A stretch of 64,000 bases of DNA from Flavobacteriales bacterium (GCA_016710685.1 JADJVC010000001.1:248001-312000), one strand, 5' to 3'; shown: positions 52,588 through 62,199, counted from the first letter of the stretch. Notes: generated by a model from the sequence alone, not told the origin. Numbers and translations: made by a program.

Positions 52588-54477
52588 CTAGGCCTCCGGA
52601 TCGGCTTCTGCTTGCTCCAACAACTGCTCTTGGCGCAGTTGTTCGTAAAGGCCGCCCAGCTTCACGAGATTTTCGTGCGAACCCTGTTCCGCCACTTGCC
52701 CATCCTTCAGTACAAGGATGTTGTCCGCCCGTTGCACCGCGCTGATCCGGTGGCTGATGATCACTGTTGTACGCCCATCCATCACGCGGTCCAGGCCCCG
52801 CAGGATGGCCTCTTCCGTGGCGGTGTCCACGGCGCTCAGTGGATCGTCGAACAGGAGTATGCGCGGCTCCCGCACCAATGCACGAGCAATGCTGATGCGT
52901 TGTTTCTGGCCACCGCTCAAGGTGACGCCACGTTCGCCCAACAAAGTCTCATAGCCTTTCGGAAAGCCTTCGATGTCGCGGTGTACCTGTGCGGTCTTCG
53001 CTGCGGCGATGGCACGATCTTCGTTCCGTGGTGAAGGATCCAGGCTGAATGCGATGTTGGACTTTATACTGTCACTGAAAAGGAACACATCCTGTGGCAC
53101 AATGCCCAAGTGCCCGCGCAGTTTTTCCAACGCGACGCGCCGGATGGGCACACCGTCAATAAGCACTTCGCCGGAAGTTGCGTCGTAGGCCCGTCCGATC
53201 AGGTCCGCAATGGTGCTTTTGCCGCTGCCGGTGTGGCCGGTGATGGCCAAGGTGCCCCCGGCAGGCACGTGGAAACTTACGTTCCGCAGGGCATTTATGC
53301 CGGTTTCCGGATAGGTGAAGGACACGTTTTTGAACGTGATCGCGCCATGCACTTCCTGCAATTCGTCCCCTTCCGATTCAATGGCTGGCCGTGTGTCCAA
53401 AAATTCGTTGATGCGTTGCATGCTCACTGCTGCCTGCTGCACTTGTGAGGTGATCATGCCCAAACTAGCGAAGGGCCAGGTGAGCTTACCCACGTACAAC
53501 GTGAATTCCGCGATGTTGCCCACGCTGATACCCGCGCCGCCCCGCACCAACAACATGCCACCGATAAACACTACCAGTGCAGTGCTCAGCCCCACCAGCA
53601 GCATGATGGCCGGCATAAAGAGCGAGTCCACCTTCGCCTGCGCCAAACTTGTTTTGCGGTAATCCTTTGCCGCTTTGCGGAAGCGTTCATTCACCAACGC
53701 TTCTTTGGAATAGGACTTGATCACGCGCATGCCGCTGAAAGTCTCCTGCGCCAGCGAGCTTAACCGGCTCTGCTGCTGTTGGGTGGCCATGCTGCGCCGG
53801 TTAATGGTGTCGCTCACCAAGTAGATCGCTATGCTGAGCAAGGGCAGCGGGGCCAGAGACCAAATGGTAAGCTCCTCGTTCACACCCCACATCACCCACA
53901 CGATCATTACCGTAAGCACCACGAGGTTGATGATGTACATCACCGCAGGTCCGATGAATTGGCGCACTTTGGTGACGTCTTCGCTGATGCGGTTCATTAA
54001 GTCGCCGGTGCTGTTGCGCTTGTAGAAGGCCCGGTCCAACTGCTGGTAATGCGCATAAACGGCATTTTTCAGGTCGAATTCCATCAACCGGCTCACTACA
54101 ATGATGGTCTGCCGGGTGAAGAAGAGGAAGAGGCCCTGCAACAGCGTGAAGAGCAGGAACAGCCCGGCGTAAAAGCCCGCGAACCACTTCACTTTGTGCT
54201 CCAAGGCGGCATCATCCAATGGACCATCCATTTTCGCTTGGAGATCGATGCCCGTCCAAGCGGTCCAGTCGCGCACTTGCTGCGGCAGGTCCAGGTGTCG
54301 TTCGGCAACGGGTAAGTCACGTTGCGCAATGCCGGTGCCGATAAGGTCGAACGCTTCGCGCACCACTTTAGGCGTGTACACCGAGAATAAACTAGTGAGC
54401 ACAATGAAGAGCACGCCCAACACCAACCGGCCCCAATAGCGTTGGAAGTAGGGAAGGAGCGCGAGGAGGGAACGCAT
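52588..54477 (-). CDS. ABC exporter, fused permease and ATPase
   Basis: 629 residues. The membrane domain of six helices spans about 15-345. A periplasmic insertion of about 60 residues lies between helices 1 and 2 (around 45-85). The ATPase has Walker A GHTGSGKST, signature VTLSGGQKQR and Walker B RILLFDDPLSAVD, with switch His in VIISHRISA. Compared with the exporter at 21344 it has a canonical LSGGQ. It is divergent from leucine dehydrogenase. The substrate is unknown. Confidence 0.9.
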   Translation of the reverse strand: MRSLLALLPYFQRYWGRLVLGVLFIVLTSLFSVYTPKVVREAFDLIGTGIAQRDLPVAERHLDLPQQVRDWTAWTGIDLQAKMDGPLDDAALEHKVKWFAGFYAGLFLLFTLLQGLFLFFTRQTIIVVSRLMEFDLKNAVYAHYQQLDRAFYKRNSTGDLMNRISEDVTKVRQFIGPAVMYIINLVVLTVMIVWVMWGVNEELTIWSLAPLPLLSIAIYLVSDTINRRSMATQQQQSRLSSLAQETFSGMRVIKSYSKEALVNERFRKAAKDYRKTSLAQAKVDSLFMPAIMLLVGLSTALVVFIGGMLLVRGGAGISVGNIAEFTLYVGKLTWPFASLGMITSQVQQAAVSMQRINEFLDTRPAIESEGDELQEVHGAITFKNVSFTYPETGINALRNVSFHVPAGGTLAITGHTGSGKSTIADLIGRAYDATSGEVLIDGVPIRRVALEKLRGHLGIVPQDVFLFSDSIKSNIAFSLDPSPRNEDRAIAAAKTAQVHRDIEGFPKGYETLLGERGVTLSGGQKQRISIARALVREPRILLFDDPLSAVDTATEEAILRGLDRVMDGRTTVIISHRISAVQRADNILVLKDGQVAEQGSHENLVKLGGLYEQLRQEQLLEQAEADPEA

Positions 54478-54610
54478 ACGGAAGGCTTGCTACCTTTGGG
54501 CCGCCCGGAAAATAGGCGGGGCGCAAAATTAGGTCGCGCAGCCCGCGCGCTTTTACGCCCCGCATTATCCGCAAGACCACAACACAACAACTGCCGGATA
54601 TTCGCGATCA

Positions 54611-55711
54611 ATGGAAACCAGCACAACGGTAAACACCGAAACCTGCGCCGTTATTGGCCGGATGGAAGAGCAGGACCACGAGCAACTGCTATTCTGCAAC
54701 GACCGCACCACGGGGCTCAAGGCCATCATCGCCGTTCACGACACAACGCTGGGCCCAGCTTTGGGGGGCACGCGCATGTGGCCGTATCCGAACGAAATGG
54801 CTGCCTTGTCCGACGTGCTCCGGCTGAGCCGCGGAATGACCTATAAAAGTTCGCTCGCCGGGCTGGACCTTGGCGGTGGCAAAGCCGTGATCATCGGCGA
54901 TGCGCGCACGGGAAAGAGCGAGGCCATGTTCCGTCGCTTCGGCCGTTTCGTGGAAAGTTTGAACGGACGCTACATCACTGCTGAAGATGTGGGAATGAGC
55001 ACCGTTGAAATGGTGAACATCCGCAAGGAAACCAAGTATGTGGCCGGCCTACCTGAAACGCAAGGCGGCAGCGGTGACCCTTCACCCGTTACTGCGTATG
55101 GCGTTTTTTGCGGGATCCGCGCAGCCGCCAAAACCGCCTACGGCACCGACTCGTTGAGCGGCCGCAAGGTCTCCGTGCAGGGTGCTGGCAATGTGGGCCG
55201 CCACTTGGTGGGCCACTTGTTGGATGCTGGTGCCACGGTCTACCTCACTGACATCCATGAGGACAAATTGGCCGCGATAAAGAAGGAGCGACCTGCAGTA
55301 AACATCGTAGCGCCACAAGACGTGCTCGCCTTGGATGTGGACATATACTCGCCCTGTGCACTGGGTGCCACGGTGAACGACGAAAGCCTGAAAATGCTCA
55401 AGTGCAGCGTGATCGCCGGTGCGGCGAACAACCAGCTTGCCGAGGAAAGCATACACGGCCCGGCGCTCATGGAAAAAGGCATTCTGTACGCCCCGGATTT
55501 CCTCATCAACGCAGGCGGTATCATCAACTGCGCGTGGGAATTGCGCGGCTACGATCGCAAAGCTGCCTTGGCACAAACCGAAGGAATTTACGACACGGCC
55601 CTCCGGATCTTCAAGATCAGCCAGGATGAGCGTATTCCCACCTACCTCGCCGCCAACCGTGCCGCCGAGGAACGCATCCGAGCCGTGCGCCAAGCCGGCC
55701 TTTCGTTCTGA
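54611..55711 (+). CDS. Leucine dehydrogenase (Glu/Leu/Phe/Val dehydrogenase family)
   Basis: 366 residues. The catalytic Lys lies in LDLGGGKAVIIGD (about residue 95). The NAD-binding loop is VSVQGAGNVGRHL (about 188-200), and NAGGIINCAWE is the conserved C-terminal block. Length and the loop fit leucine or branched-chain amino-acid dehydrogenases, which deaminate leucine to 2-ketoisocaproate, feeding degradation or branched fatty acids. TACCTTTG at 54491-54498 is a possible promoter box. nusB follows after 8 bp. Confidence 0.9.
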   Translation: METSTTVNTETCAVIGRMEEQDHEQLLFCNDRTTGLKAIIAVHDTTLGPALGGTRMWPYPNEMAALSDVLRLSRGMTYKSSLAGLDLGGGKAVIIGDARTGKSEAMFRRFGRFVESLNGRYITAEDVGMSTVEMVNIRKETKYVAGLPETQGGSGDPSPVTAYGVFCGIRAAAKTAYGTDSLSGRKVSVQGAGNVGRHLVGHLLDAGATVYLTDIHEDKLAAIKKERPAVNIVAPQDVLALDVDIYSPCALGATVNDESLKMLKCSVIAGAANNQLAEESIHGPALMEKGILYAPDFLINAGGIINCAWELRGYDRKAALAQTEGIYDTALRIFKISQDERIPTYLAANRAAEERIRAVRQAGLSF

Positions 55712-55719
55712 TCCCGCAC

Positions 55720-56659
55720 ATGCTGAACCGCAGACATCTTCGCATCAAGGCTTTTCAGGCTTTGTACGCCCATGCACAAAGCGCGGGTGGCCTGCCCGCC
55801 AAAACGGAGAAGGAACTTTTCCTCGGAATTGAACGGACATTCGACCTCTACACGCAGCTATTGCTGCTGTTCGGTGAGCTGCGTCGCTTGGCCGAAGAAC
55901 GCATCGAAGGCCGCAAGAACAAACGCCTGCCTACTGCGGAAGATTTAGGTGCCAGCCGCGCCTTTGTGGACATGCCCGCGTTGGTGCTCCTTGCAGAAAG
56001 CCCGCGCCTGCTGGCGGAAAGTGAAAAGCGCAAACTGGGTTGGATGGGCCAACGCGACCTGCTCGCGCAGCTCTACAAACTGGTGGAACAAAGCCCGGAA
56101 TTCGCCGCATGGATGGCAAATCCGGATCCCGCCACTGGCGGTAATCTGCTGGCGGAACTCTTTGGAGCACATGGCCCAGAACGATGGCCTGCACGAATTC
56201 TTTGAGCAAAAAAGCATCCATTGGCTCGAAGATTTCGATCTAGCAGCAACCATGGTGATGCGCACTTTGGAAGTGATCAAGCCCGGCGATCCCGAACTGA
56301 AACTCACCGAGCTGGACCATGGCACTGCCGAAGAACGCGAGTTTGTGTCCGGCCTTTACCGCGAAACCGTTGCCAACGAAGCAGCCGACACCAAGACCAT
56401 CGCCGACAACGCACCAAACTGGGACGCCGAGCGCATCGCACTTAGTGACATGCTGCTGATGCGCATGGCCCTCAACGAAGCACGCAGCTTCGAGCTCATC
56501 CCGGTGAAGGTGACGATGAACGAGTACATCGAGATCGCCAAGGCCTACAGTTCGCCCAAAAGCACGTTGTTCATCAACGGCGTATTGGACAAACTCTTCG
56601 CTGTAATGAAGCAGGACGGTACCATCCGCAAAGTGGGCCGGGGCCTGCTGGAAAGTTGA
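55720..56659 (+). CDS. nusB: Transcription antitermination factor NusB (frameshifted)
   Basis: 312 residues if corrected. The N-terminus LNRRHLRIKAFQALYAHAQS is typical. An extra base at TTTGG (56161-56165) breaks the frame: as read, one frame ends at 56205 with an unrelated tail, while the second frame continues ...EHMAQNDGLHEFFEQKSIHW. Removing one base joins LLAELF to EHMAQND. The C-terminal NusB fold then has ERIALSDMLLMRMALNEA and VTMNEYIEIAKAYSSPKS. The long N-terminal extension is usual in Bacteroidota NusB. It is essential for rRNA antitermination complexes in relatives. Confidence 0.88.
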
Positions 56660-57148
56660 ATGAACATGCGCAATTCACTGCTATTTGCCGGCACGCTGTT
56701 GGCCATCACATTTTCGGCCTGCCAAGTAACCGACCATTCCGAGGAAAACCCCGGAGGCATCACCACCGGTGACATGGAGATCCCTGCCAGCGGGTTCGAC
56801 AAGACCGATCCGTCGCAATTGGCCATCCTCACCTTCGATACCACGGCAATGGACATGGGTAAAGTGGCTGAAGGCGTGCAGGTTGAACGCGTGTATGGCT
56901 TCGTGAATTCCGGCAAGCGCGACCTCATCCTCACGGACGTGCGCGGCAGTTGTGGCTGCACCGTGGGCAAGGAATGGCCCCGCACTCCGGTGGCCCCCGG
57001 CGCCCGCGGCACGATCACCGTTGCCTTCGACAGCCAAGGCAGGCCCGGCATGCAACACAAAACCATCACCGTAGTGGCGAATACCCAGCCGCAAACCACC
57101 GTGCTCACCTTAAGCGGTGAAGTTGTAGCCGCACCAGACGTCCAATAG
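56660..57148 (+). CDS. DUF1573 domain lipoprotein
   Basis: 162 residues; the ATG overlaps the nusB stop (TGAATG). The lipobox is ITFSAC (Cys about residue 21). The DUF1573 domain is an Ig-like fold: DMGKVAEGVQVERVYGFVNSG and VRGSCGCTVGKEWPRTPVAPG with its conserved Cys pair. Found widely in Bacteroidota between nusB and yajC. Function is unknown; periplasmic or surface anchored. Confidence 0.9.
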   Translation: MNMRNSLLFAGTLLAITFSACQVTDHSEENPGGITTGDMEIPASGFDKTDPSQLAILTFDTTAMDMGKVAEGVQVERVYGFVNSGKRDLILTDVRGSCGCTVGKEWPRTPVAPGARGTITVAFDSQGRPGMQHKTITVVANTQPQTTVLTLSGEVVAAPDVQ

Positions 57149-57183
57149 AAACCGAAAACCAACCTCCAAACCCTTCCTTCTTT

Positions 57184-57507
57184 ATGCGTCCGATACTCTT
57201 ACAAGCAGATCCAGCCGGCGGTGGAATGTCCACCATCATCATGATGGTACTGCTCTTCGTCGTGTTCTACTTTTTCATGATCCGGCCCCAGCAAAAGAAG
57301 GCAAAGGATGCCCGCAAATTCCGCGAGAACCTGCAAAAAGGCACCCGCATCGTCACCATTGGTGGTTTGCATGGCAAAGTGGTTGAGGTGAACGACAAGA
57401 CCGTGCTGGTAGAGGTGACCGACGGCGTGAAGCTCCGCTTTGAAAAGAGCGCCGTGGCCATGGACAACACCATGCAGCTCACGGAAGAGACGGCGAAGAG
57501 CGCCTGA
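57184..57507 (+). CDS. yajC: Preprotein translocase subunit YajC
   Basis: 107 residues. One membrane helix (about 15-33, STIIMMVLLFVVFYFF) is followed directly by MIRPQQKKAK, the YajC signature, and a cytoplasmic domain with GTRIVTIGGLHGKV. It is an accessory subunit of SecDF-YajC. Position after nusB-DUF1573 matches the usual Bacteroidota order. Confidence 0.95.
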   Translation: MRPILLQADPAGGGMSTIIMMVLLFVVFYFFMIRPQQKKAKDARKFRENLQKGTRIVTIGGLHGKVVEVNDKTVLVEVTDGVKLRFEKSAVAMDNTMQLTEETAKSA

Positions 57508-57519
57508 CCTTTACCGCAC

Positions 57520-58113
57520 ATGTTCACCGTTGGCCTCACCGGCGGCATCGGCAGTGGCAAAACCACCGTTTGCCGCGTGTTCAGCGTGCTGGGCATTCCG
57601 GTTTTCAATTCCGATGAACAGGCCAAGCTGCTGCTTCAGGACGATCCGGAAGTAAAGGCCGCTGTGCTCCAACTGTTCGGTAGTTCCGTTTATCCGGCAG
57701 GCGTATTGGACAAGAAAGCGCTCGCGCAACTCGTTTTTAACGACCCCAAAGCGTTGGCCGGGTTGAACGCAATTGTGCATCCCGCGGTGCGCCGGGCGTT
57801 TAAGGAGTGGGCCGAAAGCCAACAAGCGCCTTACGTGATCAACGAAGCGGCAATTTTGGTTGAAACCGGTGCCTACCCCAATTTCGATCGCTTGGTAACG
57901 GTGGAAGCCCCGGAAGATGTCCGGCTGGCGCGGGTAGTTACGCGCGATGGCTCTCCCGAAGAACAAGTACGCCAACGCATGTCCAACCAGGCCACCGAAG
58001 CCCAGCGGCGCGAAGTGGCTTACGCTGTGATCGAGAACGATGGCCATTCCATGGTGCTGCTGCAGGTGTTGGCCTTGCATGAAAAATTCAACCAAGAAGC
58101 ACAGGAAGCATGA
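57520..58113 (+). CDS. coaE: Dephospho-CoA kinase CoaE
   Basis: 197 residues. The P-loop is GGIGSGKTT (residues 8-16). Conserved further parts are PVFNSDEQAK and LNAIVHPAVRR, then RVVTRDGSPEEQVRQRM in the lid. It phosphorylates dephospho-CoA in the last step of CoA synthesis. Overlaps the next gene by four bases. Confidence 0.95.
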   Translation: MFTVGLTGGIGSGKTTVCRVFSVLGIPVFNSDEQAKLLLQDDPEVKAAVLQLFGSSVYPAGVLDKKALAQLVFNDPKALAGLNAIVHPAVRRAFKEWAESQQAPYVINEAAILVETGAYPNFDRLVTVEAPEDVRLARVVTRDGSPEEQVRQRMSNQATEAQRREVAYAVIENDGHSMVLLQVLALHEKFNQEAQEA

Positions 58114-58382
58114 GTCAGGACCGGCTTCCGCTTTCCACGGTCACCTTGGTATTCGGCGCACTGAGCATTCCGTTGGCCTTCGCGCGCCAGCTTTGTGTAC
58201 CTGCGCTGATCGTGGGCCTGCTCGCCATCGGTTTTCATTTTTTCGGTCGGCTGAAACAGCGGAAAAGAGGCTATGGGCCACGTAGTTTGAAGCGTTCCCG
58301 GCTTGGGTTCTTACTAGCTCTGGCGGGAACTGCAGGTGCCGTGGTGATGTGGGGGCTTTGGGCTGGAGGGGTATTGCTTTGA
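58110..58382 (+). CDS. Small two-to-three-helix membrane protein
   Basis: 90 residues. Hydrophobic segments lie at about 8-45 (probably two helices) and 66-88, separated by an Arg/Lys-rich loop (LKQRKRGYGPRSLKRSR). Its ATG overlaps the coaE stop (ATGA), so it is probably translated from the same message. I do not recognise a family. The outline resembles DUF4190-type proteins. Confidence 0.65.
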   Translation: MSQDRLPLSTVTLVFGALSIPLAFARQLCVPALIVGLLAIGFHFFGRLKQRKRGYGPRSLKRSRLGFLLALAGTAGAVVMWGLWAGGVLL

Positions 58383-58391
58383 GTTTACCCT

Positions 58392-58484
58392 TTCGCGAGG
58401 AGGCTTCTGCGACGAGGCGATCTTTAATTCCCGTCAGAACATACTATCTTAATTAAAGATCGCTTCGTCGTTCCTCCTCGCGAA
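58392..58484. repeat. Long near-perfect hairpin upstream of pyrR
   Basis: TTCGCGAGGAGG (58392-58403) pairs with CCTCCTCGCGAA (58473-58484). Inside it CGACGAGGCGATCTTTAATT pairs with AATTAAAGATCGCTTCGTCG with one mismatch. The loop is about 20 bases. No T run follows, so it is not a classic terminator. It fills most of the 130-bp spacer before pyrR. Confidence 0.8.
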
Positions 58485-58497
58485 CTGGAGGCCCCCT

Positions 58498-58505
58498 TAC
58501 CTTCG
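58498..58505 (+). promoter_or_regulatory. Candidate -7 box of pyrR (TACCTTCG)
   Basis: Seven of eight positions match TAnnTTTG. It is only seven bases before the pyrR ATG, which would give a leaderless or near-leaderless message and leave the hairpin outside the transcript. Confidence 0.4.
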
Positions 58506-58512
58506 CCACCGC

Positions 58513-59054
58513 ATGCGTGCGCTACCGATCCTTACCGCCCCGGCATTCGGCCTAACCGTGCAGCGCTTGTGTCGCCAATTGGTGGAAGATCGCGGCGACT
58601 TGGGCGAAACAGCCTTAGTGGGCTTGCATCCGCGCGGCGTGTACTTTTCGAGAAGGCTGCGCGATGAGCTGGTGAAGATCACCGGAAACGATGCCATTAC
58701 CTACGGCGAACTCGACATCACTTTCCACCGTGATGATTTTCGCCAACGCGCTGTTACCGCGCCGCCCGCCACCACACAGATCGATTTCAGCGTGGATGGC
58801 CGACGTGTGCTATTGATCGACGATGTACTCTACACCGGCCGCACGATCCGCGCCGGGCTCGATGCATTGATGGCCTTCGGGCGCCCACGTTCCGTAGAGC
58901 TCATGGTGCTGATTGACAGGCGCTTCAGCCGGGAACTGCCCATACAAGCCGACTATGTTGGCCGAGCGGTGGACACGCTCAACGGGCAGCGTATCCAGGT
59001 GGAATGGCTCGAAAGTGACGGCATCGACCGCGTCTCCATTACCCGCGAAGTATC

Positions 59055-59058
<4 letters not shown>
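58513..59058 (+). CDS. pyrR: PyrR: pyrimidine operon attenuator / uracil phosphoribosyltransferase
   Basis: 181 residues. The PRPP loop is VLLIDDVLYTGRTIRAG (about residues 97-113), and the N-terminal hood region has VGLHPRGVYFSRRL. Gram-positive PyrR binds pyr mRNA and also makes UMP from uracil; RNA binding is less certain in Bacteroidota. The stop overlaps the pyrB start by four bases, a strong sign of one operon for UMP supply. Confidence 0.9.
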
Positions 59059-60005
<947 letters not shown>

Positions 60006-60043
60006 AGCAATGGTTCCGTCTGTCGGGCGTATGTCCATCTGAT

Positions 60044-60051
60044 TATCTTTG
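60044..60051 (+). promoter_or_regulatory. Candidate -7 box of the STAS gene (TATCTTTG)
   Basis: An exact TAnnTTTG, 28 bases before the STAS start codon, in the 74-bp gap after pyrB. Confidence 0.45.
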
Positions 60052-60079
60052 ACCGCAACCGCTTGAAAAAGGCGAAGCC

Positions 60080-60463
60080 ATGAACTTCAACATTTCCACC
60101 AAGGACAAGTACGCACTGGTAACCACACAAGTGGACAAGCTCGACACCACCTGCGCCCCTGAACTCAAGAGCGAACTGGTCTACCTCAACAAGACGGATG
60201 TGCGCAACATCATTATTGACATGGGGAAGACGCGTTACTGCGACAGCTCCGGGCTCAGCGCACTGCTGGTTGCCAACCGGCTCTGCAAAGGCGTGAATGG
60301 CAACTTGATCATTTGCGGACTGCAGGAACCCGTGATGAAATTGGTGCAGATCAGCCAGTTGGAAAGCGTGCTTTCCATCACCACAACGGTGAACGAGGCA
60401 GTGGACTTGCTGTTCATGGAAGAGATCGAGAAGGACGTAAAAAGGAAGAGTGAACATGATTAA
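60080..60463 (+). CDS. STAS-domain anti-sigma factor antagonist-like protein
   Basis: 127 residues forming one STAS domain. The phosphorylatable Ser candidate is in YCDSSGLSALLVANR (about residues 53-67). The length and the DSSGLSAL motif fit SpoIIAA-type proteins. No cognate kinase or sigma factor lies nearby, so its partner is unknown. Its last bases overlap the next gene. Confidence 0.85.
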   Translation: MNFNISTKDKYALVTTQVDKLDTTCAPELKSELVYLNKTDVRNIIIDMGKTRYCDSSGLSALLVANRLCKGVNGNLIICGLQEPVMKLVQISQLESVLSITTTVNEAVDLLFMEEIEKDVKRKSEHD

Positions 60464-61214
60464 AGCCTTACCCTCCTTTGCCGCCTTCCTCTTTTGCACC
60501 GCGGTTTCAGCCCAGTGTACACCCAATCAACTTTACGCGGACAGCGTATTCGGCGTTTGGCCTGACACCATCCAGGATTTTGATCCCGGTTTTGTGGGTA
60601 GCTTCTACAGCGACACGTTGAACATCCTTACGCCACACAACGCAGGGGACATCGACCCGCTATTCAGCATTTTCACGATCGACTCCATCGCGCTGAACTC
60701 GGTGACCGGTTTGCCTCCGGGCCTTTCCATCGTGTGCAATTCTCAGACCGGTGCAGCTTGCACCTATTTGCCGCAGCAGGTAGGTTGTGGGCTTATCCAA
60801 GGTACACCGACATTGGCGGGCAACTATCCCATTTCGCTGGATGTTATCGCGTATGCCCATGCGCCGTTATTCGGTGCACAAGAACTTCCCCAAGTTTTTA
60901 CCGGCTACAGCATCAACATCTCCATGGGTGCCGGCGTGGACGAAATGCCGATAGCGACGCTCAGCCATGTGCGAAACGTGCCCAATCCGGTCATTGATCG
61001 CACCAATATCGAATTCAATTTGGCGAAGGCCGGCGAGGTAAAAGTGAAAGTTTACGACCTCGTTGGCGCTGAACTGTGGACCGGCCAATTGCTGGGTAAA
61101 CCCGGCTTGAACCGGATGCCCTTCGATGCCACGAAATTGGAAAGTGGTATTTACCTCTATACCGTGTCAAGTGCGGGCACCAGTTTCACTGGCCGCATGG
61201 TCGTGGGTCGTTGA
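60456..61214 (+). CDS. Secreted protein with T9SS sorting domain
   Basis: 252 residues from the ATG at 60456, eight bases inside the end of the STAS gene; a GTG at 60450 is an alternative. A signal peptide ends CTAVSAQ. The mature domain (about 20-165) contains several Cys and an Ig-like pattern with LPPGLSIVCNSQTG. The sorting domain (about 170-252) has RNVPNPVIDRTNIEFNL, VYDLVGAELWTGQ and LESGIYLYTVS. Function is unknown. Confidence 0.8.
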   Translation: MIKALPSFAAFLFCTAVSAQCTPNQLYADSVFGVWPDTIQDFDPGFVGSFYSDTLNILTPHNAGDIDPLFSIFTIDSIALNSVTGLPPGLSIVCNSQTGAACTYLPQQVGCGLIQGTPTLAGNYPISLDVIAYAHAPLFGAQELPQVFTGYSINISMGAGVDEMPIATLSHVRNVPNPVIDRTNIEFNLAKAGEVKVKVYDLVGAELWTGQLLGKPGLNRMPFDATKLESGIYLYTVSSAGTSFTGRMVVGR

Positions 61215-61235
61215 TATGCACCCTTTTGAACCTTC

Positions 61236-61266
61236 AAAAGCCCCCGCTTTTCCGGGGGCTTTTGCA
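61236..61266 (+). terminator. Rho-independent terminator
   Basis: The stem AAAAGCCCCCG (61236-61246) pairs with CCGGGGGCTTTT (ending 61263), followed by TTTGC. It ends the T9SS gene; rnz starts just 15 bases on. Confidence 0.88.
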
Positions 61267-61280
61267 TTTCGTGCCGCCGG

Positions 61281-62185
61281 ATGCGATTTGATGTGACCAC
61301 TTTGGGCACGGGAGCTGCACTCGCTGCACGCGGTCGATACCCCTCGGCGCAATTGCTCAATATCCGGGAGCGGCTGTATCTGGTGGATTGCGGGGAAGGC
61401 ACACAAGAGCGCCTGCGACAGGCGGGCATCAACTTCGGATCCATCGCACGGGTGTTGGTCAGCCACATGCATGGCGACCATTACCTGGGATTGATGGGAC
61501 TGATCAGCAGCATGCATCTGCAAGGACGCACCACGGCGCTATACCTGCATGGCCCGGCGGAGCTACGTGAAGTGATCGAACTGCAATTGCGCGTTTCCCG
61601 AACCTATCTGCGCTTTCCCCTGCATTACGCTACCCACGAACACCGCACCGGAGCCCCCGTGTTCACAGACAATCGGGTGGAAGTAACTGCGCTCGCATTG
61701 GACCACCGGCTCGAGTGTACGGGCTATCTGTTCCGTGAAGCGCCACTCCCCGCAAGTTGCGGCGTGACAAGTTGGAGCAGATCCCACTGTATGCGCGCAA
61801 GGCTGTGAAAGCGGGCGAGCATCTTACATTACCGGATGGTTCAGTGGTTCCCAATGCAGAGCTCACCTTGGATGCGCCGCCTCAACGTGTTTATGCCTAT
61901 TGCTCGGACACGGCCTATGCGCCGCGGCTCGCGGATGCGCTGCGTGGCGTGGACCTGTTGTACCACGAAGCCACCTTCACCGAGGCTTTGGCAGCGCGCG
62001 CAAAAGAGACCAAGCACAGCACAGCGCGGCAGGCGGGCATGTTGGCGAAGGAAGCGGGAGTGAAGAAGTTACTCCTGGGCCATTTCAGTTCACGCTATAA
62101 AAGCGCTGAAGAACTCGTGATGGAAGCCCGAGAAGTGTTCCCTGACACCCTTGCTGCCGAGGAAGGACGCACTTTTCCGGTGTGA
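61281..62185 (+). CDS. rnz: Ribonuclease Z (frameshifted)
   Basis: 301 residues if corrected. The metallo-beta-lactamase site SHMHGDHYLGL is in the first frame. At four C (61748-61751) the frame breaks: as read, it ends near 61808 with an unrelated tail, while a second frame continues RKLRRDKLEQIPLYARKAV and holds the remaining ligands (LLYHEATF, LLGHFSSRY). Five C join them as APLPRKLRRDK. RNase Z trims tRNA 3' trailers. The gene lies between a terminator and a regulator gene. Confidence 0.9.
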
Positions 62186-62199
62186 GCCGTTCCAACTCG

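Noticed and set aside
61281..62185. Programmed frameshifting as the explanation for the broken genes
   Set aside because: The five sites have different sequences and directions of shift, none has a slippery heptamer with a clear downstream pseudoknot, and rnz and nusB are not known to be recoded. Indel errors are simpler.
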